DNA of 26,810 nucleotides from CAVLCC01 sp963624975. GTDB taxonomy: Bacteria; Actinomycetota; Coriobacteriia; Coriobacteriales; CADBOM01. Below the pieces are notes generated by a model that was given only the letters and a program-made list of their open reading frames with translations, was not told where the DNA came from and did not search any database. Below are positions 1-7,811 of this stretch, piece after piece. The translations under genes and the position numbers were made by a program. Positions within the stretch are counted from its first letter, which is position 1, and each line of letters opens with the position of its first letter. The stretch covers positions 1-26,810 of the forward strand of contig CAVFRF010000052.1 in NCBI GenBank assembly GCA_963624975.1, written 5' to 3'.

Positions 1-40
1 CACTTATATATATGCAGAGGTAGAGGACGCGAGGTTTGCG

Positions 41-1882
<1,842 letters not shown>

Positions 1883-1938
1883 CAAGTCGCAGCAACGATG
1901 CCGCCAGTGGGGAGAGAATGAGCCAACCGGTGTTGTAC

Positions 1939-1964
1939 TGCTATAGTGCTGTTTGGCCGGCCAA
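1939..1964 (+). promoter_or_regulatory. Extended -10 promoter with palindromic operator candidate
   Basis: TGC-TATAGT at 1939-1947 is a good extended -10 element. Transcription would start near 1953-1955. A perfect 12-bp palindrome, TTGGCCGGCCAA, lies at 1953-1964, directly over the predicted start, where a repressor would block initiation. No clear -35 is visible, as is normal for extended -10 promoters. It would drive the 71-residue gene at 2012. Confidence 0.45.
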
Positions 1965-2011
1965 TCCGGCGAAAACGACAGCATGCAACCACGAAGGAGG
2001 TGATCGGGCTT

Positions 2012-2227
2012 ATGGCCAAGAAGAAGCGCAAGGTCGCGAAGAGCGGACCGGTCTGGAAACAGTCGGGGGTCGACACGACGCTCGCGATGATGCCCAAGTA
2101 TAACGCGCACGCGTGCGGCATCGGGCCTCACGGCGACCTCAAGTTCAACCGCGCAAAGTCAAAGCGCCAGTTTGCAAAGGAGCTCGATTCGGGCTCCTTT
2201 TCATTTGCGGGCGATTATCGGAAGTGA
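2012..2227 (+). CDS. Small basic hypothetical protein (71 aa)
   Basis: I do not recognise this family. The start at 2012 is fixed by an almost ideal ribosome site, AAGGAGGTGAT at 1994-2004, with seven bases to the ATG. The product begins with a Lys/Arg cluster (MAKKKRKVAK) and stays basic to the middle (NRAKSKRQ), while residues 10-40 contain hydrophobic and small residues with one Cys and two His (about 32-39). It has no membrane segment or signal peptide. A strong ribosome site plus its own extended -10 promoter argue that it is expressed well, as expected for a small nucleic-acid-binding or ribosome-associated protein, but that is inference. The KKKRKV string resembling a nuclear localisation signal is surely coincidental. 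Confidence 0.7.
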   Translation: MAKKKRKVAKSGPVWKQSGVDTTLAMMPKYNAHACGIGPHGDLKFNRAKSKRQFAKELDSGSFSFAGDYRK

Positions 2228-2260
2228 CGGGACGGGCCGCGAGAATCCACAACGGGCAAC

Positions 2261-2320
2261 GGACAAGAACGAACGCAAACGGACCGCAACGAACGCAAAC
2301 GAACAAGAACGAACAAGATA
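2261..2320 (+). repeat. Three degenerate 20-bp tandem repeats, T-poor strand
   Basis: Units at 2261-2280, 2281-2300 and 2301-2320 align head to tail. The 14-mer AACGAACGCAAACG is exact at 2268 and 2288, and ACAAGAACGAAC is exact at 2263 and 2303. The plus strand is almost free of T from about 2250 to 2310. The repeats lie in the 256-bp gap between the 71-residue gene and the glycosyltransferase. They could be a protein-binding array or a C-rich rut-like unstructured site on the opposite RNA; neither is proven. Confidence 0.7.
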
Positions 2321-2393
2321 TGCCCGCCGAGCGCGAATAGGCCGAAAGTTGGAGATACACCGATGCCCTGTGCGAGTTTTCGGCTTGCGGTTA

Positions 2394-2399
2394 TATAGT
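2394..2399 (+). promoter_or_regulatory. Candidate -10 element TATAGT
   Basis: TATAGT lies seven bases before an ATG at 2407, so a transcript from it would start almost at that ATG. The -35 region (about 2371-2376) is poor. It is the only plausible promoter immediately upstream of the glycosyltransferase-GtrA pair. Confidence 0.3.
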
Positions 2400-2406
2400 T
2401 AGGCAT

Positions 2407-2463
2407 ATGCGACTTCGACGCGCGGCGCGTGGTGCGCACGCGCGAACGGGTTGCACACGATAA
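2407..2463 (+). CDS. Possible Arg-rich leader peptide (18 aa)
   Basis: An ATG placed seven bases after the TATAGT box opens an 18-codon frame with six Arg codons, four of them CGA. Its stop at 2461-2463 overlaps the start region of the glycosyltransferase, which lacks an ATG start. The product would be MRLRRAARGAHARTGCTR. No ribosome site precedes it, so translation would have to be leaderless. It could couple translation into the downstream gene or act as an attenuator leader, but a chance frame is equally possible. Confidence 0.25.
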   Translation: MRLRRAARGAHARTGCTR

Positions 2464-2483
2464 ACCGAAAGATTGGATTTCGC

Positions 2484-3515
2484 TTGAGCAAGACGGCAGT
2501 TCTCATTCCTTGCTACAACGAGGAGCAGACGGTGGCCGCGGTGATCGAGGACTTCAAGAAGCACCTCCCGCATGCTGCAATCTACGTATACGACAACAAT
2601 TCCAGCGACCGCACTTCCGAGATTGCCCGCGAGCACGGGGCCATCGTGAGGCGCGCCTACAAGCAGGGCAAGGGCAATGCGGTGGCGCAGATGTTTCGCG
2701 AGATCGAGGCCGACTGCTACATCCTGGTCGACGGCGACGATACCTATCCGGCCACCTTCGCCGAAGAGTTCGAGGAGCTGGTGCTCACAGGACAGGCCGA
2801 CATGGTGGTGGGCGACAGGCTCTCGTCCACCTACTTCACCGAGAACAAGCGCATGTTCCACAACTCGGGCAACAGGGTGGTGAGGTTTCTGATCAACCTG
2901 CTGTTTGGCGCCAAGATCGACGACATCATGACAGGCGCCCGCGCCTTCAGCCGCGATTTCGTGAAGACCTACCCCTGCATCGCCAAGGGATTCGAGATCG
3001 AGACCGAGATGACGATCTTTGCTCTCGACAACAACTTCGGCATCGTGCAGCGCCCGATCGACTACCGCGACCGCCCCGAGGGCAGCGAGTCCAAGCTCTC
3101 CACCGTGAGCGACGGCATCAAGGTGCTCAAGACCATCGCGAGGCTCTTCCGCGATACCAGGCCGATGGCGTTCTTCTCGATCATCGCGCTCATCATAGCG
3201 ATCGTTTGCGCCATCCTGTTCATCCCGATCCTGGGCGAGTACATGCAAACGGGCATGGTGCCGCGCTACCCCACGCTCATCGTGTGCAGCTGCCTTCTGG
3301 TGGTGGCCCTGCTGTCGTTCTTCTCGGGCATCATATTGTCGGTGCTCAAGCGCAACCAGCAGGAGAACTTCAAGCGCTGGGTCAACGCCATGCACCTCAT
3401 GCGTCCCGACAACATGTGCGACATCACCGCTGCGGGCATCGAAGAGTCCACGGCGGCCAGCACGGCGGCCAGCGAACCCGCACCAGCGCCCGCCGAGAAT
3501 CGAGGCGACCGCTAA
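2484..3515 (+). CDS. Glycosyltransferase family 2, DPM1/GtrB-like
   Basis: The product (343 aa from TTG 2484) transfers sugar from a nucleotide donor, probably to undecaprenyl phosphate at the inner face of the membrane. The GT-A fold is shown by VLIPCYNEEQ near the start, DNNSSDRT, the metal-binding DGDD (about 83-86) and a GtrB-type segment DRPEGSESKLSTVSDG that precedes the C-terminal region. Two hydrophobic helices (about 231-255 and 271-298) anchor it, followed by a basic, then Ala/Glu-rich tail. The conserved fold begins directly after TTG 2484 (MSKTAVLIP). TTG 2451, eleven codons upstream, is an alternative; neither has a convincing ribosome site. It is followed after three bases by a GtrA-like gene, the classic transferase-flippase pairing used in cell-wall or teichoic-type glycan decoration. 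The sugar is unknown. Confidence 0.88.
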   Translation: MSKTAVLIPCYNEEQTVAAVIEDFKKHLPHAAIYVYDNNSSDRTSEIAREHGAIVRRAYKQGKGNAVAQMFREIEADCYILVDGDDTYPATFAEEFEELVLTGQADMVVGDRLSSTYFTENKRMFHNSGNRVVRFLINLLFGAKIDDIMTGARAFSRDFVKTYPCIAKGFEIETEMTIFALDNNFGIVQRPIDYRDRPEGSESKLSTVSDGIKVLKTIARLFRDTRPMAFFSIIALIIAIVCAILFIPILGEYMQTGMVPRYPTLIVCSCLLVVALLSFFSGIILSVLKRNQQENFKRWVNAMHLMRPDNMCDITAAGIEESTAASTAASEPAPAPAENRGDR

Positions 3516-3518
3516 ACG

Positions 3519-3941
3519 ATGCAGTTCAAGCTAACCCCCGAACTCATAAAGCAGCTGCTGCGCTTCTCGGTGGTGGGAGGCACGGCGTTTCTGATCGACT
3601 TCGGGTTCCTCTGTATGTTCAAGGAGGTCTTCGGCATCAACGTGCTGGTGGCCAGCGCGTTCTCGTTCACCATCTCGGTGGTGTACAACTACATCCTCAG
3701 CACGCATTGGGTGTTCGACGTGGACGAGGGGCATTCCAAGGTCAAGGACCTCACGGTGTTCATCGTGCTGTCGGTCATCGGCCTGGGCATCAACCAGCTC
3801 ATGATGTGGCTGATGGTGGACCTCATGGGCATCTTCTACATGCTGTCCAAGATCGTGGCCACCGCCTTTGTGACGGTGTACAACTTCGTGACGCGCAAGA
3901 TCTTCCTCGAGGGCGACAAGGGCAAGGCAGCCGGGCAGTAG
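3519..3941 (+). CDS. GtrA-like membrane protein
   Basis: This 140-residue protein has four hydrophobic helices (about 15-35, 41-61, 80-100 and 107-127) in the pattern of the GtrA/DPMS family. It carries the family's opening LLRFSVVGGTAFLIDF and the YNYILSTHWVF segment after helix two. GtrA proteins are thought to move polyprenyl-phosphate sugars across the cytoplasmic membrane. The ATG is three bases after the stop of the glycosyltransferase, so the two are almost certainly co-translated and work in one pathway. It ends in a basic tail. The gene converges with the amidohydrolase, with only eleven bases between the stop codons and no clear terminator there. Confidence 0.9.
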   Translation: MQFKLTPELIKQLLRFSVVGGTAFLIDFGFLCMFKEVFGINVLVASAFSFTISVVYNYILSTHWVFDVDEGHSKVKDLTVFIVLSVIGLGINQLMMWLMVDLMGIFYMLSKIVATAFVTVYNFVTRKIFLEGDKGKAAGQ

Positions 3942-3952
3942 GCGAGCTGCTG

Positions 3953-4825
3953 CTAATCGCTTAGCCCGTAGAACCTCATGAAGTTGTTGTAGAAGATGTC
4001 TTCCAGCTCCTCGCGGGTAAAGCCCAGCTGCATGGTGCGGGCAAACTCGGCCGCGTGGTTCCACATGGGAAAGTCGCTGCCGAACATGAGCCTGTCGGCG
4101 CCGTAGCCATGCGCGATTTCGGAAGCGCGCTCCACTCCGATCACCGCCGCGCTGCTCGAAATGTCGTAGAACGCCGACGACCCCTTGAGGCACGAATAGG
4201 CCTCGTCCCACACGGTCCAGCCTCCGAGGTGAGCCGCGTCGATCTTGAGCTTGTCGAACTTCTCGAGCACGCGTGCCAGCTTTGCGGGGGAGGAGTAGTC
4301 GTATCTCCAATCGCCCATGTGCATGAGGATGCAGAGGTCGCGCTCCTGCAGCGCGCTGTAGAGCGACATGATGCGCGGGTCATCGAGGGAAACCTTCTGG
4401 AAGTCGGGGTGAACCTTCACTCCGCGAAGCCCCAGCTCCTGAATCTGATCGAGCAGCGCGTCTAGATCCTGCACGTCCTCGTGCCAGGCTCCAAGTCCCA
4501 CGAACTCGGGATGCTTCGCGCACTCCGAAGCGATGAAGCGGTTGATGGAATCCACCTGCTCCACGGTAGTGGCCACCGAGCATACCAGGTAGCGGTCGAC
4601 CCCGATGCGCCTGCCGTGTTCGAGGAGGGTCGCCGCGTCGCCCACCGCGGCGTTCATGGGGTGACCCTCGTAGAAAGCTCCCACCGCATGCGCCGCCTTT
4701 GCGGCGATCTTCTCGGGATATATGTGGCAATGCGCGTCCGCGATCTTGAACGTCGCGGCCTGCTCTTTCAGCTCGTCGGTAAGCTCGAATGCATCGGGTT
4801 CGCTGTTGGTGTTGCTCTCGGTCAT
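3953..4825 (-). CDS. Amidohydrolase family 2 (TIM-barrel metal hydrolase)
   Basis: The 290-residue product belongs to the amidohydrolase-related superfamily (PF04909 type), TIM-barrel enzymes that hydrolyse or decarboxylate cyclic and acyl substrates using one divalent metal. Visible ligands are the N-terminal HxH in DAHCHIYP (His32, His34), VHPDF in the middle, LMHMGDW, HLGGW, and the C-terminal FGSDFP, whose Asp is the usual last ligand. ATG 4825 was chosen because the reading frame further upstream runs into a repeat hairpin and has no family similarity. A purine-rich AAAGAGA lies upstream. A TATACGAT-like box about 50 bases upstream could be the -10. It stands alone, convergent with GtrA. 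The substrate cannot be read from the sequence. Confidence 0.85.
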   Translation of the reverse strand: MTESNTNSEPDAFELTDELKEQAATFKIADAHCHIYPEKIAAKAAHAVGAFYEGHPMNAAVGDAATLLEHGRRIGVDRYLVCSVATTVEQVDSINRFIASECAKHPEFVGLGAWHEDVQDLDALLDQIQELGLRGVKVHPDFQKVSLDDPRIMSLYSALQERDLCILMHMGDWRYDYSSPAKLARVLEKFDKLKIDAAHLGGWTVWDEAYSCLKGSSAFYDISSSAAVIGVERASEIAHGYGADRLMFGSDFPMWNHAAEFARTMQLGFTREELEDIFYNNFMRFYGLSD

Positions 4826-4928
4826 GTGCGCTTGATTCTCTTTCTGGTTAGTTCGCGTGCGCACTCTATCGTATACGAGCGTAGGCGCCGCTCGGCCCAC
4901 GAGCTTTCCCAATTGCACGTCCGACTCC

Positions 4929-5038
4929 GAGAGAGCCGCCAGGTGCCCGGGACGGGGTGTGTCGTGCCGGCGACTTCTGCAGCGCAAGCGAAGCCTGAAC
5001 CGGCATGATATACCCCGACCCGGACACCCCGGGAGAGC
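4929..5038 (+). repeat. Dispersed hairpin repeat, copy A
   Basis: An imperfect inverted repeat that recurs three times at the right end of the window. Arm 4954-4970 pairs with 5000-5016 over 17 continuous base pairs if read as plus-strand RNA, with three G-U pairs. The helix continues outward (GGTGCCCGGGACGGGG against CCCCGACCCGGACACC) to CTCTC/GAGAG-type ends. The tip contains CGACTTCTG...CCTGA, shared by all copies. It lies between the amidohydrolase start and the rubrerythrin terminator, and is not part of either gene. Confidence 0.85.
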
Positions 5039-5055
5039 TGTAACCACCTGCACGC

Positions 5056-5090
5056 AAAAAAACGGGGCCGCCCGTTTCCGAGCGACCCCG
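5056..5090 (-). terminator. Intrinsic terminator of rubrerythrin
   Basis: On the minus strand a GC-rich stem (CGGGGTCGCTC / GGGCGGCCCCG, loop GGAAAC) is followed by seven T. This is a textbook Rho-independent terminator about 70 bases after the rubrerythrin stop. A 14-bp GCTA-repeat palindrome sits at 5097-5110, just before it in the transcript. Confidence 0.9.
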
Positions 5091-5159
5091 CTACTTGCTA
5101 GCTAGCTAGCCTGTTGGCGTGTCCGCTACCCGCGAGCCGCGAGCTGCGAGCTGCTGGCC

Positions 5160-5708
5160 TTACTCCTCCTCGTAGTCGGGGATGAGCAGCTGGAAATACG
5201 ACTCGGGGTGGTTGCACACCGGGCAGACCTTGGGAGCCTTCTGGCTGTACACGATATTGCCGCACTCGAGGCAGATCCAGGCCTTCTTCTCGTCACGCGA
5301 GAACACGGTGTTGGCAACGACCCTCTCGCGCAGCTTGGTGTAGCGCTCCTCGTGATGCTTCTCGATGGCACCCACCATCTCCATCTTGCGGGCGATCTCG
5401 TCGAAGCCCTCCTGACGCGCGGTCTCGGCGAACTCCTTGTACATGTCGGTCCACTCGAAGTTCTCGCCGGCAGCTGCTGCAGCCAGGTTGTCCTCGGTGG
5501 AGGGGTAGTCGCCGCCGTTGAGGTACTTGAACCACAGCTTGGCGTGCGCGAACTCGTTGCCCGCGGTCTCGGCGAAGATGTTGCCGATCTGCTCGTATCC
5601 GTCCTTGCGAGCCTTGGACGCGAAGGCGGAGTACTTCACGTAGGCCTGCGACTCGCCCGCAAACGCGGCCTCGAGGTTCTTCTTGGTCTGGCTGTTCTCG
5701 AAATCCAT
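5160..5708 (-). CDS. rbr: Rubrerythrin
   Basis: Rubrerythrin is a cytosolic NAD(P)H-linked peroxidase that protects anaerobes from hydrogen peroxide. The 182-residue product has the classic two parts. A ferritin-like four-helix domain carries the di-iron ligands (Glu19; Glu52-x-x-His55 in NEFAH; a mid-helix Glu around 95-100; Glu116-x-x-His119 in EKHH). A C-terminal rubredoxin domain has Cys146-x-x-Cys149 and Cys162-x-x-Cys165 around an FeS4 iron. ATG 5708 is preceded by GGAGG with correct spacing. It is monocistronic, with a promoter at 5792-5819 and its own terminator. All key residues are present. Its presence fits an anaerobic or microaerophilic host. Confidence 0.97.
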   Translation of the reverse strand: MDFENSQTKKNLEAAFAGESQAYVKYSAFASKARKDGYEQIGNIFAETAGNEFAHAKLWFKYLNGGDYPSTEDNLAAAAAGENFEWTDMYKEFAETARQEGFDEIARKMEMVGAIEKHHEERYTKLRERVVANTVFSRDEKKAWICLECGNIVYSQKAPKVCPVCNHPESYFQLLIPDYEEE

Positions 5709-5791
5709 GATTGCCTCCTGTATTCTCCTAAAGCGCTCGGGCCTCTCCTGCCCGACGTTCGCCTGATGCCTTCCGGCCTTTCCTAACGCAC

Positions 5792-5819
5792 ATTCTAACC
5801 CAACAAACCCCTATGGGAA
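5792..5819 (-). promoter_or_regulatory. Candidate rbr promoter
   Basis: On the minus strand, TTCCCA (5814-5819) and TAGAAT (5792-5797) are separated by 16 bases, giving a start near 5785 and a leader of about 75 nucleotides. The leader contains a small CGGGC/GCCCG hairpin (5738-5754). No known peroxide-regulator operator could be recognised. Confidence 0.45.
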
Positions 5820-6107
5820 GCACAAATTGGCAAAAATACGACCTTGAAGGTAAAGATTTAACGAAATGGCAATCTAGCGGCGCATTCGCGCACACGTTTA
5901 GGTAATGCGATGCAGGTGATGAAGGGGCGCAGAGGCTGGCAGACATTGAGGCGCTGCGACCGATCCCATGGAAACTCGAAGGATGCCGCAGCCGAGGAGC
6001 TGCGAGTGTATTTTTCATGATCACGTCAAAAGATGGCGTGTCCAGATGCAGTTGATATGGAGATGCAGCTATTGGCGAAATCTGCAACTTGCAGTAGACA
6101 CGGGAAC
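5820..6107. other. Intergenic stretch without recognised gene
   Basis: Together with the rbr promoter region this gives about 400 bases between rbr and the next minus-strand gene. It is less GC-rich than the genes. Short frames on both strands lack ribosome sites and family features. I see no terminator for the gene at 6108, and nothing else I can name. Confidence 0.5.
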
Positions 6108-6626
6108 CTAAAGCAGGCACACTATGCGCAGCAGGACGAACGACAGTGCGAGGTCGGCGACGATGGCTATCGCGATCCTGGACGGCCGCCCGCCCAAGAA
6201 GCCCGAGCTGCGGATGCTGCCTAGGTCGATCACGAGCGCGTACACGAATCCCAGCAGCGCAAAGGCCAGCCAGAATCGGCTGAACACCGCCTGCCACATA
6301 TGCAGGCCGCCGGGGTTGAATCCGGGAAGGAACGGGGCCGAAACCCCGATGAGCGCTATCGGCCAGTAGATGACGCTGGCGACGATGGTCACGACCTTGC
6401 GGATGCTGCTGGTGCCTCCCGTGCGACCATCGTCGATATAGCCGTAATCGTCGTAGCTCTGACGATACGTGGAATCCACTGCATAGCGGCTATGGTTGGC
6501 GTGCGAACCCGTATAGGCACCAGCACCCGAATTCGTGCGCTGACCCGCGTGCTGGCCACGCGAGTTCGAATACGCCGGGTTCGTCTGGGGCCTGCTATGC
6601 CTGGGAGTCTCGTAATTGCTTGGCAT
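6108..6626 (-). CDS. Hypothetical membrane protein, three helices, disordered N-terminus
   Basis: I do not recognise the family. From ATG 6626 the product has 172 residues. The first 75 or so are polar and rich in Asn, Ser, Tyr, Arg and Gly, with an acidic DDGRTGG end, and look disordered and cytosolic. Three hydrophobic helices follow (about 80-104, 112-138 and 149-171), joined by short loops, and the protein ends directly after the last helix. The start was chosen because the frame upstream is low-quality Arg/Pro/Ser sequence unlike a real protein; the ribosome site is weak (GGCGG at poor spacing). Resemblance to small DUF-type integral membrane proteins of Actinobacteria is only general. 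It stands alone, divergent from the transaldolase-rho operon. Confidence 0.65.
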   Translation of the reverse strand: MPSNYETPRHSRPQTNPAYSNSRGQHAGQRTNSGAGAYTGSHANHSRYAVDSTYRQSYDDYGYIDDGRTGGTSSIRKVVTIVASVIYWPIALIGVSAPFLPGFNPGGLHMWQAVFSRFWLAFALLGFVYALVIDLGSIRSSGFLGGRPSRIAIAIVADLALSFVLLRIVCLL

Positions 6627-7130
6627 CGTGTGTGCTCGACCGCCGTTTCGTCGTGAAGGAATAGTTGGAATTACAGCTCTCAATCGTATACGACTTGCGC
6701 GCGACTGGCTGCGATGCCACGGGGCAGCGGAAGCGGGCGGGCGACCAAAGCCCGCTCGCGTATGCAGCGAGCAACACGCACCGCGCGGCAGGTGGGCGCT
6801 CTCACCGCGCAACGCACTAGGTATCTCTACAAATACCGGATACGCCAAATAATCGTTGCGTTGGCACCGATTTGTACTATTATCGGTTTTGGCCAGCGGA
6901 CAAGAGGGCGCGGCCATCATCGTTCATTCATCATTTCATTTCACACTGTGGCTTTGGGGTTTATACACGCATGTGCGGTTATGCTTGCATTTTTGAGTTC
7001 GCGCCTTCTGGAACCTTGCCGGTACCATCAATTCAAATCCCGTCAACAAGCAGACTCCGTCGGATACGGGGTCGAGCTGCATCTGCAGCAGGCGCAATGG
7101 GGCGCACGATGGGGAGAAGAGGAGTGAGAA
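6627..7130. other. Divergent 504-bp intergenic region
   Basis: This region separates the membrane protein (minus) from the transaldolase (plus) and should hold both promoters. It includes a relatively AT-rich tract (about 6840-7020) and, near the aldolase, small hairpins: CCGT/ACGG around 7060 and GCTGC-atct-GCAGC at 7076-7089. Frames across it have no credible starts. I see no recognised riboswitch or RNA gene. Confidence 0.5.
6856..6883 (+). promoter_or_regulatory. Candidate promoter for transaldolase-rho operon
   Basis: TTGCGT (6856-6861) and TATTAT (6878-6883) are spaced by 16 bases. If used, the transcript has a leader of about 240 nucleotides before the aldolase GTG, long enough for leader regulation. 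Rho genes in other bacteria are often autoregulated through their leader. Other AT-rich boxes nearby could serve instead. Confidence 0.35.
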
Positions 7131-7811
7131 GTGAAGTTTTTCGTCGACACTGCCAATCTGGACGAGATTGAGGAGGCGGCGTCGTGGGGCGCCCTCGCAG
7201 GCGTGACCACCAACCCGACGCTGTATTCGAGGACGGGCGGCAACGTTGCCGACTTCCCGAAGCACATTGCCAAGATCTGCCAGATCGTCGACGGTCCGGT
7301 TTCGGCCGAGACCATGGCCAGCACCACCGAGGAAATGGTGGCCGACGGGCGTGAGCTTGCAGCCATCGCCCCCAACGTGGCGGTCAAGATACCCATCACC
7401 CCCGCAGGCCTCGCAGCCACGAGGATACTTGCCAACGAGAACATCGCAGTCAACATGACGCTGGTGTTCTCGGTGCCGCAGGCGCTCATGGCGGCCAACG
7501 CGGGCGCCCGCTACATCAGCCCCTTCATCGGCAGGTTCGACGACATCGGAGAAGACGGCCTGGCCCAGGTGGGCGACATCGTGGCCGCCATCAAGAACTA
7601 CGACTTCCGCAACGTGGGAGTCGAGGGCGAAGAGGTCGAGATCATCGCGGCTTCGGTGCGCAGCGTCAACCATGTGTCGCAGGTCGCCCTCATGGGCTGC
7701 GACATCGCCACCGTGCCGTTCGGCGTGCTCAAGAAGTGCATCATGCATCCCCTCACCGACAGGGGCATGGAGTCGTTTGCCAAGGACTGGGAGAAGGTAG
7801 TCAACGCATGA
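7131..7811 (+). CDS. Transaldolase / fructose-6-phosphate aldolase family
   Basis: The 226-residue product is of the short TalC/FSA subgroup, TIM-barrel class I aldolases that either transfer dihydroxyacetone units in the pentose phosphate pathway or cleave fructose 6-phosphate. The opening MKFFVDTANLDEI, GVTTNPTL (about 24-31), the Schiff-base lysine Lys86 in VAVKIPIT, and the NMTLVFS and YISPFIGR motifs are all typical. Length matches the subgroup (about 215-230 aa), so this is not the longer TalB form. Translation starts at GTG 7131 behind AGAAGAGGAG. The stop overlaps the rho start (ATGA), so the two genes form an operon. Whether its main activity is transaldolase or F6P aldolase cannot be decided from sequence alone, though transaldolase is more likely in a genome with no other tal. 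Confidence 0.93.
   Translation: MKFFVDTANLDEIEEAASWGALAGVTTNPTLYSRTGGNVADFPKHIAKICQIVDGPVSAETMASTTEEMVADGRELAAIAPNVAVKIPITPAGLAATRILANENIAVNMTLVFSVPQALMAANAGARYISPFIGRFDDIGEDGLAQVGDIVAAIKNYDFRNVGVEGEEVEIIAASVRSVNHVSQVALMGCDIATVPFGVLKKCIMHPLTDRGMESFAKDWEKVVNA

Noticed and set aside
2012..2035. SV40-like nuclear localisation string in the 71-residue protein
   Set aside because: A Lys/Arg run in a small bacterial basic protein needs no such explanation.
2261..2320. 20-bp tandem repeats as CRISPR
   Set aside because: The units are contiguous, without spacers, and degenerate.
4826..5053. N-terminal extension of the amidohydrolase
   Set aside because: It would be encoded by the hairpin repeat copy A; the family begins close to ATG 4825.
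5097..5110. GCTA triple repeat as an operator
   Set aside because: It lies downstream of rubrerythrin, in its 3' untranslated region, and is low complexity; probably chance or an extra hairpin before the terminator.
6884..7130. Riboswitch in the long transaldolase leader
   Set aside because: Only small isolated hairpins are visible and no known aptamer core could be recognised.
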